Positions 37,760-50,114 of a DNA stretch of 64,000 nt are shown here, piece after piece; position 1 is the first letter of the stretch, and each line of letters opens with the position of its first letter. Made by a program: the position numbers and the translations under genes. The notes under the pieces are model-generated. The model searched no databases and had not been told where the DNA came from. It was given only the letters and a program-made list of their open reading frames with translations. This DNA is from Acridotheres tristis (Eukaryota; Chordata; Aves; Passeriformes; Sturnidae): positions 2,356,001-2,420,000 of the forward strand of contig CM072886.1 in NCBI GenBank assembly GCA_037013685.1, written 5' to 3'.

Positions 37760-39440
37760 CTGCAGAGGGACTGAATCAAACCCGCTGCCTGTGCCACGCC
37801 TCCAAATCCCAAATCTCTGAATTTTGGCTGGGATGGGAGATGCGAAGAGCTCGGGGTCCCTCTGCGGGCAGGAGGAGAGGGATGGAGCACGGAGCCTCCA
37901 GCAGGTCTGCAGCTCCATCTAGTGCCACACAGACAGGGAGAGAGGGGAAAGAGCTGGAAATACTGCCCGGAAAATCTTTGGGAGGTGAATTCAGCAAGAG
38001 TAGAAAAAGGCTCGGTCTTTTGGGAAGGGTTGTATTGTTAGCACATTGCAGCTACAGGTCCTTTTTTTAATTATTATTTTTTTCCCCCCTGAGTTTTGAA
38101 AGGGATAATTGATGTCTGCAAGGACTAGAGATACTCATAGGAATATTAATATATTCCAGAGAGTTGCATGTCAAAGAAAAACTACAAAAATGTAAGGCTC
38201 AAACTCTAAATTACTGTTGGCAGACCAAGTTTTATTTACTGACATATAGAACAGTGTTATGTGATCTTTTTCTGTGCCAGCAGGGTATAAAAAAATCATT
38301 GTATTCAGTGTTCAGGTCCTTTAGATCCTGAATAACAAAAGTAGATCTGTGATTAGTAGAAACAGTTAAGGGGTTTTTAAAAATTATTTTTTAATGAAAA
38401 TGAGCCTGAAAATTTGAACTGTGGTGTGATTTCTGTGTTTTCTAAGCATTGGTCTCATGCACTGCTCATGCACAATAAAAAGTAATGAAGAGTTCATGCT
38501 CCACTCTATAAAACCTTCTTTTTATTATTTTGTCCAGACTGTCACTTTCTCAAGAGTGACTGAAGTGGAACATTGGATTTCAGGTTTTTCTGGAGGGGGA
38601 AACCATTGAGGGCACACAGATATACAGAAATCACACTTTTTCTCCTCCATGAAGCCACTGAAGTGTTCACTGAAAGATTTCATTTTCAGATGCTCCATAT
38701 CACTATTTGCAGCTCTTTATTTTGCTCATAGATTTTGTCCTCTTGGATCAGCAGCTGGAGACCAGGCAGAATGTCCCCAAAAATCTCAAATGAGTCCAGA
38801 TGTTCATCCTTAGGCACTTGAATTATTCTTTAAGTAGCTGCCTGGGGGAAACAAAAAAAGAAAAAACAGAAAAAAAAAAATATTCTTTTTATCAGATTCA
38901 CTGTAGGAATAATTCCTTTTTTATTTTGACTTGGAGGGTTTCAGTAAAACATTTAAACTTTGTGCATGAAAAAACCCTCATAAAAATCACACACATAAAA
39001 TCATGGTATTTTGGGGAGGAGAAAAAAAGTTATATCTATTTGGAAAATTCTGAACTAATTTTAAAAAACAGATTAGGGTTGTTTTGGAAGTGGGGTGAGA
39101 ATGAAAGGACATTTAATTTATAATTACAGACTGCCCTGCCTACATCTGATGGCATTCTGCTTCCAGAATTTGAGATTCCATGAGGAAATAATCAATTTCC
39201 TCTGCCTTTAGTTCTAGTTTTGGATATCCCATGGGAATGGCATTAACACTTGGAGGGACAGTTATGAACAATACAGAGATCACAGTGTCTCCCCAAATAT
39301 CACCTTGTTGGTCTGGTTGTAAATGTTGGATACAAAGTGTGAGCAAACACTTTTTGTGGATGTTCTGCCCTTTCTCAGAAGCTCAGCCAACAATAAAACC
39401 TGATTTTAATTTTTTTGTTATAAGGTAATTGGTTCTGCTC
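35546..39440. other. Non-coding DNA with poly-A run and CTCF-like motif
   Basis: No gene was recognised. An uninterrupted A28 run occupies about 37728-37755. It is followed by a modestly GC-richer patch (37780-37990) holding AGCTCCATCTAGTG at 37911-37924, which resembles a minus-strand CTCF core. The long open frame spanning the A run has no family resemblance. Confidence 0.4.
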
Positions 39441-39516
39441 AAAGAAAACCCCAACCCAAAACAAAAGGAAAAAAACCCAACGAGAAAAAAAACCCCCAAG
39501 AACAAAACCCAAACAT
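39441..39516. repeat. A/C-rich tract
   Basis: A short tract of A and C runs with few other bases (for example 'ccccaacccaaaacaaaa'). It is similar in style to the longer tract near 42.4 kb and to the complement of the G/T tract near 18.4 kb. Confidence 0.8.
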
Positions 39517-42388
39517 TATTTAGAATTCTTTTATTTCTGACTTCATTTTGTCTGTTCTTTTTTTCATTTGTCATGAGATTCTCATTAAAATTTATGCAGC
39601 AGCATAAAGACTTTAAGGACTTGGCTTTGTGCAAGCACTTACCAAGTTTATAAATGTGCATTACACCGACATTTCTTGGTGTACCCACATTTCTCTATGG
39701 GCTCCATAACGAAGGTGAAGATTTTAATGAAGACTTAAAATCTGTCCATGTGATTTCTATTAAGGTCTGCATGCTCATAAATCATCGATTTTCTTGCACT
39801 TTTCTTAGCTCAAAACACCTTTCCAAGGGCTTGACTTGCCCCTGTTTTCACATAAAAGTAGCATTTATGTTCTAACACTTTTCAGTTTTTCACCCCTCCC
39901 TACCTGTTCTAGCTCTGCAGAGAAATAAGGAGATAAATTAAGGTGACAAAAAACATCACAGAGGGTTTTGGGGATGGTTTCTCTTTTATAATGTTACAGT
40001 GTTTACCATGCTACCTCCAACAATTTGGGATTTCCCATGAACTTCACTTAAAAAATGGAGATTTCATAACATCTAAGCACACTATTCCTACTTGTTTGAG
40101 GTTTGGGGTTTTTTTGGTTCAGTGATGTGTTGGAAGGGAAGAAACCCAACCAGGCCAGCCTGAATATCTTTTCCATTTATAAGAAAATCAATCATTCCTG
40201 CTCCTCCACTTCAAAAATCTCAGTTCTGTGGTGCCTGGACTTCCACACTCTTTTCCTTTTTCTTCCCAACCAACATCACCATCTCACCTCCATTATGAAA
40301 GAACCCCAGACCACGAAGTATTTTCACATTTAGCCAGCAAAGAAAAAAAAGACAATCTCGCTCTTGCTGCCTCGTGTTCCATGAAATGTCTTTTTAATTA
40401 TGGTGATTCTACCTTGGTAGCTTTTCCTCTGTAATAAACCCTTCCCTGTCAGGAGGAGAAACAATAATAACAACAAGCCCTGCATTAGGAGGAAACATTT
40501 AAGCCCTCCATGCCAAGCTCGTTGCCATCTATTAATTAGCAGAGGCCATGGGAGCTGTTTTTGCCCCTCTTGGAAGAGAATTATATTTGCAGCTGATAGT
40601 TTATACCTCTCTTAATAGGAGCTGCAGAAATAACCCACTAATCACCTCGTTCCAACCTGAATTGAGGTGCTGAAGCTTCCAGGAAGAGCTCTGGGGATGT
40701 GTGCTCAGGCCAAGGATGCAATCATGGATCTTTTCAGGATTCATCTCCCTGCCTGAAAAGCAATTCCAGGAATAAAGCACCAATGTGGAAAACTCCACGT
40801 TGATTTCTTCATTCGTCCTCGCCCACCTTCTACCTGTGTGTGATTTGATTTGCTGTTAATACTTTGATTTGCTGTTAATAATTAGATCCAGCAGCAAGTG
40901 TAAATAGGAGTGTTGTTATGTTGTTATTCCCTTAATAACATCTCGGAGAAAAATTCAGGGTCTCTTAATGGCAAACATTACAATAAAATATTATTGCTCC
41001 AAGAGCTTTTATTTAAATAGCAGAATCAACCTGCTGGTCCTGAAATGTTTAAAATGAGAAAAATCATTGGTTTGTTGGTTGTTGAATGAGGGTTTTTTTT
41101 TGTTTGTTTCCTGCTTTTTAGAGCTTTAGAACATGAAAACCCCTCTGAGAGTGGCTGTAGCAAAAAGGTAAAAGAGCACCACAAACATGCACTGATCCTT
41201 CCAAGAATTCCTGGCTGGCTTCCAGCAAATCTGCAGCTCCTGAAAAATATTCTGAGCCAAATCTGTGAATGTTTTAATGACTTTTTTCCATTGGTCATTG
41301 ACTTTCAGCACAATGCTTTAGGCTCAGCTTGGTCACGTTTGGGTGCCTGTTGATCCATTTGGCCTTAGAAATTGATATTGACTGCTGCTAAAAGGAGGTA
41401 TTTATAAAAGATGGTGCCTGAGTTCCTTTTTTAAAAAAAAATTTGCACAATCATAATCCTGAATTTCTGATATTTCTGTTGCCCTATGTGTAAATCTTGA
41501 CTCTCCTCACAGATTAGAGGATTTTTTCACCACCACTACTGCAAGGATTTTGTGATCTTGTTTTCTGATTTCATTTTTCACAATTATTTTCCCTGGCAGA
41601 GAAAAAAATTCGGGGAAAAATTCAGGACCACTTTCATGATCTCTCACACATACACACAAAAAAGGACAAATATTGAAATAATCATTGTAATTTTTGCACC
41701 AGGAAATCAAAAGCAAAGTCAGTGTGATCAGAGCATGTAAAGGTACCAAGTGAATTATTCACCAATTTTTCAAATAATTCATCTGGGAGAACTAAAATGT
41801 CTTTATACAAAATTAACTACCAGGAAAAGGAGATCAGTGAATGTGTAGAAATGATGAATTGCTCAACACGGAAAACTCTCTGTTAAAAATATAAATGGAA
41901 TTATCCCTTTTCAAGAGGAAATGTATGGGTTTATGTTTTCTGGCGTGACTACAATAATTCCAGTGTTTTTCTTACAGTTTTTGACATACTGGTGGAGAAA
42001 GAAGAGGAAGGCAAACAAAACTGTCTTTAAAATTAAAGGAATTTTTGACAAATAAAGGAATTTAACACAATAGGATCTTTGAATTGGCAAAGGCTCTAAA
42101 TCTCAAAGTCCCCACTGCCTATGCTTCATGGAACATTTATTTATTCCTGCTCTCCTGGGTGTTAAATCAATTGTAACACTGAGTTAGTTTTTATGTACAT
42201 TCTGTTTGTGAGTTTTTCAGTATAGAGCAGTCCTAAGGCTGGTGTGGTTTTCATCCAGCTATTTTTATTGGGGTTTTGCAATAAGAATTTTCTCACAGCA
42301 TTCTACACAATATTGTATTACACTGCAGGAAGTAGGCTCATTCTCTGATTTTAATTGTGTAATACACTCCCTATTGCACTGTTCTCTT
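39517..42388. other. AT-rich non-coding DNA
   Basis: No exon, RNA gene or mobile element was recognised. A tandem duplication of about 18 bp ('actttgatttgctgttaat') occurs at about 40846-40879. Confidence 0.4.
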
Positions 42389-42506
42389 AAAAAAAAAAAA
42401 ACAAACAAAAACAAATACAAAAAAACCAAAACAAAAACAATAACAAACAAATCATCCACAAAAAAACCCCCAACACAATAAAACCCTCTCAAAAACAAGA
42501 AGGAAG

Positions 42507-42548
<42 letters not shown>

Positions 42549-42610
42549 ATATTAAAAAAACCTTAAAAAAAAAAACCTACCAAAAAACCTACAAAAAACC
42601 AAAAGCAAAA
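42389..42610. repeat. A/C-rich tract with (CAA)n core
   Basis: About 220 bp of strand-asymmetric A/C sequence: an A13 run, interspersed AACAAAAAC and CCCCC motifs, then about 14 perfect CAA units at 42508-42548, then more A runs with ACCT. G and T are rare. Its complement would be a G/T tract of the kind seen near 18.4 kb. Confidence 0.93.
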
Positions 42611-44571
42611 CACTTTGTGGTTGAATTACCTTTTTTTGGTTTTGATTTTAGTGGCAGAGACTGATGGACCTCCTGTTTCCTTGAGGTAATTCCCATTTCT
42701 GGGAAGTATCAGTGCCCTGATGACTACAGCCTGAGCTGGAAGATCTACAAGAAAGTTTCATCCCTGTAATACCAGATTCTGTCTCATCTGAGGGCTCTGA
42801 CTCAGAAATCTTTAGTTACAACATTTTGTCCTCTCAGAAATTTAATCAATTCTTTGAGCTCACAAAGTTTCCCTCGTGGGAAAGATTTTGGTTCCTGTTA
42901 TGATTTCCTTTTTCTTTCATTCTCCTTTTACAAAGTGCCAACACTCAGAATAATGAGTCTCCAGTGAGCACATCACATAAAGGATTTATGTGCTGGATTC
43001 CTTTTATAAGTATAGGCAGTTGTATAAAGGATCTGCTTGGCCTAATGGTAAAATAAAAGTTGGTCAATGGTAAAATAAAAATCAGAAAAATTTTGTGAAA
43101 ATGAGATGCTTAAGCACGTCCTCTTTTCTTCTTTTGTTATAAATAAAAATATGTCTTGAGAATTTCAGGTGTACATTTATACAACATAAAACTTGAAGAA
43201 GGAGAGAAGAACTTTCTAGGATCAGGGATGAATGGATGAATTAATTAATCAATGAGGAACGAAGGTTGATGATACATCAGACTTGTGTCTGTATTTACTT
43301 CTATTTAAACATTTTACATTACTTTTTAAATAACAGGTATTTTTTAAAAAATGGAGTATTTACATCTTTCAATCTTGCTCTGTGTACAATCTTTGGCAAA
43401 TCAAAAGGCAATTGTTCTCTGAGATGGCTCTATTTACATTGTCCCATGACTATGAAGAAATTGGCCCTTCCCAACAGTTTGGGGTTTGGGTTAAACTGAG
43501 TCAAGTGTGATATTTCCACAAAGATGAGACTCTAGGGGAGAAATGTTAAAAAGGTTGTGTTTGAATGACAGCAAGAACTGGAACACACCAAGAACTTTGT
43601 TGTTTTTATGAGAAAAAAAATGATGGAAAGAATCTTCTGTTTAGTGTTCAGAGAAAGGTTTGTCTCATCAATACCAGAGCTGGGCACATTTCCTTGTGGT
43701 TAAGGTGAAGAGTAACACAGGAATTGTTGGCACAATTTCTCACATAATTTTTGGCAGCACAGCATTCTGGTTTCCCACCAACAGTAAAGTTCTGGAGATC
43801 CCACAGATCTCCTGAATCATCTCTTGTCACAAATCGGCTTTTTTTATCACCTTCCCTCCCAGAGTTGTTTCAAATCATGTTTGTATTGACATCCATCTTT
43901 AAAATCACCACAGAAAATGCATTCTCTTAGTAGTGGGTATTTTAGCACACTCAGAAAACTCAAGGATAAACTGTGTGCTTCTTTACATTTTCTGAGCCCT
44001 TTAATAAGGGAGTCACAGTGTGTTTTTAAAGTCACAGACATAAATCCTTTCTTATTGTGAGTCCAACCATAAATAATGGAAGATTTAGTTGTGTGGTTCA
44101 TTGCAATATGCAGAAATACAACCAGCAAGACACAAAATCTTATGATAATCTCCCCTCAGCAAAATACTATTTTTTTTCTCTATGTGAAATTAAAGAATCT
44201 GCTTTAAATAGAGAAAGTTAAATCTGCCAGCAGATGATACAACTACACAAGAAGCTCCATTTCCCGAGGAAAAACAGTCTGGGATGGTGTGGACAATGGG
44301 TTTAGGTAAAGAGTTTAGGTAAAAAAGAAAATAGGTTTTGATAAAGGAAGCCAGGCTTTGCAATTCAGTTCATCTTTGAGAAATACATGGCAAGGGATTC
44401 CTCTTACTGAAGAAAAATGTGAAAAGTTAGCCAAAATCAGATATCTGGTCTGGCTGGGATTTATCTTATTTGATTTCAGGGCTTGATTCATTTCTCCACA
44501 CCAGGAAATCGGGTTCCCTTTGCCTTCAGTAGCCCTGTGTCATAGCTGGCAGCTCCTGAGGATGTTAAATC
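42611..44571. other. Non-coding DNA
   Basis: No gene was recognised. The repeated phrase 'atggtaaaataaaa' occurs twice at about 43044-43080 as a short local duplication. Confidence 0.4.
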
Positions 44572-44762
44572 AGGGAATCACAAACTGGGGAAGGTTGGGA
44601 GGCGCCTGGTCCAACCTCCTGCTCCAGCAGGGCCCCCCAGAGCAGGTTAGTCAGGATTGTGTCCAGATTGCTTGTGAATATCTCCAGCGAGGGACACTCC
44701 ACACCCTCTCTGGACAATCCAGTGCTCGGTCACTGCACAGGGAAGAAGTTCTTCCTCATGTT
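44572..44762 (-). repeat. CR1 LINE, right-hand part (interrupted copy)
   Basis: Antisense CR1: 'caggattgtgtccagattgc', 'gaatatctccagcgaggga', 'ctccacaccctctctggaca', 'gctcggtcactgcacaggga', 'agaagttcttcctcatgtt'. Homology stops at 44762, exactly where a solo LTR begins, and resumes at 45402. The two pieces together are one CR1 copy split by a later insertion. Confidence 0.93.
44758..44762. repeat. Target-site duplication, left copy
   Basis: ATGTT immediately before the LTR. It is identical to 45402-45406 immediately after it, and CR1 homology continues seamlessly if one copy is removed. Confidence 0.93.
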
Positions 44763-44864
44763 TGTGAGGTTTAGGAAAACCTCCGGGTGCCTTTTGGGCA
44801 CCCACACTGTCGGGTTATGTTCTTCTTTAAAAAGCCAAGCAAGTTAATAGTTGCCACAAAGTTA

Positions 44865-44870
44865 TTTATT
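44865..44870 (-). promoter_or_regulatory. LTR polyadenylation signal
   Basis: AATAAA on the minus strand within the solo LTR, about 117 bp downstream of its TATA box. It marks the R region and fixes the LTR orientation. Confidence 0.75.
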
Positions 44871-44986
44871 GCAGAAGCACATCAGTCTCAAAGGCAAAAA
44901 AAAGCAAAGCAATGGCAAAACTGCAATGGCAAAATGCACATGGATAAAGCCATGGCACAGAGCCCCAGCTCTCCCTAATTCACGTT

Positions 44987-44994
44987 CTTTTATA
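44987..44994 (-). promoter_or_regulatory. LTR TATA box
   Basis: TATAAAAG on the minus strand, the only strong TATA box in the LTR. It would place transcription start near 44965, reading leftward, away from the receptor gene. Confidence 0.75.
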
Positions 44995-45401
44995 GCAACT
45001 TTCCAACTAGCTAAGACATAAATTTGATCCACTACTTCTTAGCCTATTAGAATTCTGGTTTCTTAGCACGCCAGGCTACGTATAGACTATGTTCATGGCC
45101 TATATTTTTCTACCTGAAAAATGTAAGCAATATTCTTAACTCTAACTCTATTATGTCTGAAGCCAGGTTCTTGGAGCCTCTAAGGAAACACCAGTATGTT
45201 TTCAACCTTCACTAGAACATGTATTACTTCTCAGGCATCGAAGACCTTTTACTCACTAAAAGCACTTAAAACTTATTCTGTTTACTTACTTATTCACTCT
45301 ATCTATTCACTTACTTATTCCATTCAAAGACCTTAATTCAATCCCTGCACTCTGATTTCACTCTAAAGGAATCAGAGACTCCTGACTTACTGACTCCAAC
45401 A

Positions 45402-45488
45402 ATGTTCAGGTGGAATTTCCTGGCCATCAGCTCCTGCCCATTCCTCCTGTGGCACTGCTGGGGCCCACGGGGCAGAGACTGAGCCAAC
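45402..45488 (-). repeat. CR1 LINE, continuation after the solo LTR
   Basis: Starts with the second ATGTT copy and continues the CR1 antisense order: 'caggtggaatttcctgg', 'cagctcctgcccattcctc', 'ctgtggcactgctggg'. After about 45488 homology is lost. Confidence 0.88.
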
Positions 45489-46274
45489 TTCTGACCTTTC
45501 ACTGAAAACACTTAAAACCACAGATGTTTATATGATGTTTATATTATATTAGAAAGCATCTTAATTGGTTGTGGTCTCCTCTTACTGGGAAACACAACTG
45601 AGCCTTGAAGTGTGTGAATTTATGCAGGATCTTGGCCAGTACACTTGATGGATTCTAAAGAACCTCTCAATGGACTAAAAGGACTAAAAGATTCCATTTT
45701 AGGAGATTCTTGACCCCAAAGAAGCTGAAACATCCAGTTTGCAGCTGGACACCGACATGTTGATGTCTACATTTCCCAATGTCTTTAACAAACTCCACCT
45801 CGCAGCTGCCTTTGAGGTCACTAAAACAGACAGGATGGCTTTGGACTCAGGGTCCCCTGCCCCAACACAGCACAAAGGAGGTTCTAGCAGGAACTGGAAG
45901 GGTAAACTGACTAATTACCTTAGGCTGGTGATTAACCACAGTGGGAGTTCACTTTTCCAGCTTACCCAGCCTGCATTAGGTATTCATAACCCAGTGTGGG
46001 AAGTGTGTGGAATTTCACCCCCCAAGCTCTCATCCTTCCCTCCTTTCTGAGATGTTGGTGGAGAGGAGTACACCCTGAGGAAATGATTATCTCGTCCTCC
46101 ATAGACATCCAAATTATGTCAGGCAGATTGCATTCAGCAGCGTCTGTGACTGGGAAAATAACCCGGAATAATCAGTTCACATTTACATTCCTAATGTCTG
46201 AAATTGGGTGAGACAAGTACTGCTGTAGGGGGGTAAGTCCCCTCTGCAGTCACTGGAGAAATTGGGATAATCAA
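45489..46274. other. Non-coding DNA
   Basis: No gene was recognised. The part from about 46075 to 46200 is repeat-free and rich in ATTA-type motifs, so it is a possible conserved element, but nothing shows this directly. Confidence 0.35.
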
Positions 46275-46498
46275 AGGGAAAAGTCTGGAAAAAAATGTTC
46301 TTTTGGTGGTGAGGCCTTGGCACAGGGTGCCCAGAGAAGCTGTGGCTGCCCCTGGAATCCTGGAAATGTCCAAGCCAGGCTGGACAGGGCTTGGAACAAC
46401 CTGGGACAATGGAAAGTGTCCCTGCCCATGGCAAGGAGTGGAATGAGATGAGTTTAAAGATTCCTCCCAGCCCAAATCATCCTGGAATTCCATGACTC
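46275..46498 (+). repeat. CR1 LINE 3' fragment
   Basis: Sense-orientation CR1: 'ggtgaggccttggcacaggg', 'gcccagagaagctgtggctg', 'tggaaatgtccaagccaggc', 'gacagggcttggaacaacct', 'agtgtccctgcccatggcaa' and a degraded tail 'cccaaatcatcctggaattcc'. Confidence 0.93.
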
Positions 46499-49260
46499 TC
46501 TCTTTTGAACATAAAAGAAACAAAGACCAGTATACACCAGTAACTGGACTTCTGTGTTGTTGAAATAGGTTATTCCTGCTTACCCAAATTCCACTGTATA
46601 AGCTCAATCTAAACCTAGGAAAAATGTGAATATTTTCTTGGCCCTTAGAATGGGAGCAAGCTTAGTCTTAAACCTGCATTTTAGTGAATAAAAATCAGGG
46701 TTGTCATCCTCCTCTTGAAAAAGAAACAGAACTGAAATCAATCTAAAGTGGCCAGAGGAAAACAAGAAAACCAATGAATAATACAATGCATGAAACAATT
46801 TCTGAGGACTGGAACATCTGGTCTGTCAACTCTTTAAAGGCTATTAATAGGAATGAAGATTTTATTGTGTGTCACTGGGAAAAGTAACTTCTCTTAGGTT
46901 GGAAAGAATAACTTGCTTATTCTTGAATAAAATACAATGGAAGTAGAGAAGAGATTGCTGACAGATTTGTTTTTTTTCAAGTAGAAATGCTGAAAAGATT
47001 AAAGGAGTTTATTTTTAAAAGAGTTAAATAATATGTTTGTGGAAGACAAGTACAAATTGGATATCTTTCAAATTCACAAAGTGCCTTAGATACTTGGGTG
47101 AAATTAAGTTTACAGATCAAAACAGATAGGACAGAATCCACATAATCCAAGGCTCTGTGATTTCTGCCTTTATTTTGGAGGTGTCCCTGGGGTCAGGCCA
47201 AAGAACAGTAACAGAATATGGGCACATATGGAGTCAGAGCCCCAGGACATGGCAGGACTCAATTTTACCCCAGAAAAACAGTAAGGAGATAACACAGGGA
47301 GGGTTTACAGAGAACATCAACTGGACAAATTATCCTCATGCAGCTCCAAGCACTTGCCTGATATTTAGTGCCTTCCCTTTTTAGTGTCTCAAACCCAACC
47401 TATTGCCTTCAGCTGTTTGATTTTCCTGCTCTCACCCCTCTATCTCAAACACCCCACAGAGATCACTCTCAGGAATAAAACCTGCAGCCTTTTTTTATGC
47501 CCTCATTTTTTTTAAAGACCACGAAGTTTTGCTGTTAATTACAGTCACAATATGTTTCTCAGTAACACCATGTTCTGCCTGAGCACTGAATTATGTGCTC
47601 TCTGTAATTGCAGCCTCCTTCTCATAATCCCAGGGCTTTTTGTTTTGCACCTTCAGTCAGATTTATCAAAAGATTGTTTAGAAATGTCAATAAATTCACC
47701 TTTATGCTCTGGCTGGTGGCTCATGCTGCAGTGTGGGGCTGACCCACCCTCTTTTTCAGCCTCAGGAAGAGCTGGTGGAGGAAACACAGGAAGTTTTTAT
47801 TATGCAAAATCCATTTTCAGGTAACATATGGCATCGAAACCCCATTCTCCAGCTTCCACAAAGGTGCTCAGCAGCTCAGAAAATGTCAAGTAATTTTCCT
47901 TAAATGGCACCAATTGATTCAGAATATCCATGAGGGGGATTAGGAGGAATCTCAGGTCTGTTGCCTCATTGATTAAGTTTCATACCAACACAATGGCTTG
48001 CTGTTGTTAACAAGAGGAGGATTTTATGCACATCTGTTGTATTCTGAGCCCAGGTTGGTGTTGTGGAGCAGCAAGAAAACAAAGCTGGTTCTTATCTTTG
48101 GTTAGTTATCCTGTAATCCTTGGAGAAAAATAAAAAAAAAAAGCTTAGTTAGAGGCAGCTTATCAGGCAAGGACCTATTTTGTGACAAAAAGTAGCACAA
48201 TGAATCAGAGCATAGAGAAATATCATGAGAAATAAGTATGATTTCTTTCCTGCATTATTTCATTAGTGGATCTTTGGGTACATACAGAGAAACAGCAAAG
48301 AGTAAAATGAATAAAGCAAATTAATATGATGAACAGAAATTAGTTTTCAGACTAAATCAGGTTTTAAGGATCTGTTTAAAGTCATGAAGGGATGTAAGAA
48401 GACTGAGGAAATCAGAGATTTTAATATAAGTGAGGTTTATAACATTAACTACAGCGAGATGTTACAAAAGCCCAGTAAAAAAAGGCTTGATTTCCTTATT
48501 AAGATGGAAAAAGTATTCTTACAAGAGGAATTTACAGCTAATTAATTTCAATCTTAAGGATGGGAATATGGACTGCTATTTTGATCAGGTGGAGATGAGA
48601 TAGGAAAAGCAGATGGAGGAGGTAAAATGTATGAACAAGCAAATATTGAGAGACCAGGTCTGCTCCATCAAGCAATGCCTTCTCCTAAAAACTGCTTGCA
48701 AATACTCATGTCAAAAAACTGCACAAAAAAAATTACAAAATAAAAAAAGTGGTCCACAGTTGGGTTTACTCCAAGCTGGTTGTGATGACCTAGAAAAACT
48801 CATTTAAGTGACCTTTAAGGCATTAAATCATAGAATCCAGGTGAAATATTGGAGGCTGGAATGCCACACATGTTCCTTCAGTGGCATTTTTGTGTTTGCA
48901 GTGTGGCTCCTGAGAGAAATTCCCTTTGAAACAAAAAGTCCTGAGCAACGGGACCGTGAAATTTGAGTTGTGAGGGGGGAGGTTGGGGCCAGAGCTCCAT
49001 TCCCCGACCCAAATTATTCTGTTATTCTCTGATCTTGTATATTTGAGTTGGTTGAATAAAGTTCAGCTGTTCCTGTCCTGGAGGTGTTTGATAGATTTGC
49101 ACTTGGCATCTTTCTTTGCATTAGAAGTAGAAACTGCCTGGCACTATGTGTTGCCTGCCTTGCAGTGGGATCCTAAACATTATTCCAGTGTGACAGGAAC
49201 CACCTTGCTGACTAGTGAGAGTGGCCACAGCTTTAACTTATCCATCACAGACAGGGGAAA
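46499..49260. other. Non-coding DNA upstream of the receptor gene
   Basis: No exon was recognised. An isolated 'aaatcatagaatccaggtga' at about 48827-48846 may be the last trace of a CR1 tail. Distal regulatory sites of the downstream receptor could lie here but none can be named. Confidence 0.4.
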
Positions 49261-49400
49261 AGTCAAAATCAGACCTTTTTTTTTTTTTCCCCCAAAGTTT
49301 TAATCTTTTTATTTTCACACAAAACTGTTGGAGTAACATCTGAGACTGTGCACGACAGGGACCAGGTGCCATTTTGCAGTAATGAAGGACAAACATATAG
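49261..49400 (-). other. Possible processed-transcript 3' end (poly-A with upstream AATAAA)
   Basis: On the minus strand a 'gtgtgaaaataaaaagatt' segment is followed about 15 bases later by A14 at 49290-49277. That is the arrangement of an mRNA polyadenylation site copied into DNA. I recognise no coding remnant upstream and found no flanking duplication, so this could equally be a chance A run. Confidence 0.25.
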
Positions 49401-50114
49401 AAAAGAGATTAAATGAGAATTTGGTTACAAATGTTATATATTGCATATCTGTAATATTTAGGTGGAGCTGGAAACACAGACACAGGACTTGCAGGAGAGC
49501 TGTACACCTATGGACAAAGCTGCAGAAAGAAATATTTCTTCTAATGGCATTGAATGCCTGTTTTGAGGTAACTTAAGCAAGCCCCCAAATCTCCTCTGAC
49601 TGTACAGAACTTGTGTTCTTAACACCACTGGGAGACAATGAATGATGAACAGGATATGAAACAGCACTTCAGTCTTATCAAGGAAAACTACTTTTGTCAT
49701 GTTCATAATTTTGGTTCTCCCAGGTCCTGAAAACAGCTCAGTGCAATACTCAGTGGGGCAAAAGCCAGAGCTGCTGCCTGGGTCCTATGAACCTGACAAT
49801 TTTTTTTTCCTCTTTTTTTTTTTTTTCCTTTTTTTTCCCCCCCAAAAAATCTAATCTGTAGGCAAGAAAAGCTTTAGCTTTCTTAGCACTAAGAAATGAA
49901 GCTGAGCTGAAGTCATCTTTGTGACACAAGGGCCAAAACGATATTGTTTGAGTCGTGGAGGAAATTCTGCCATTGCACAAAATTTTCCGTCTGAGAGGAG
50001 GGGGATGCCAGAACCCAGAAACTCCATCTCTGAGTCCCAGAGGGAATCCCAGGCTGTCAGACCCACTCAGACCCCAGACCTTTGGAAAACCAGCAGCCAC
50101 ACTCCTGGCCCCAT

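Larger units (their letters stand above)
44763..45401 (-). mobile_element. Solo LTR of an endogenous retrovirus, 639 bp
   Basis: An insertion inside a CR1 copy with retroviral hallmarks. On its own (minus) strand it begins TGTTGGAGTC and ends CCTCACA, giving TG...CA termini. A perfect 5-bp duplication (ATGTT) flanks it. On the minus strand a TATAAAAG box lies at 44994-44987 and an AATAAA signal at 44870-44865, about 120 bp further on, which is normal spacing for U3, R and U5. No internal retroviral sequence, primer-binding site or second LTR adjoins it, so the provirus has collapsed by LTR-LTR recombination. The 5-bp duplication fits ERVL-like avian families, but the family assignment is inferred. 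Confidence 0.92.

Noticed and set aside
37483..38070. 195-codon frame spanning the A28 run and a GC-richer patch
   Set aside because: It depends on reading through a homopolymer as poly-Lys. No domain, start context or splice support is seen, and neighbouring frames are equally open.
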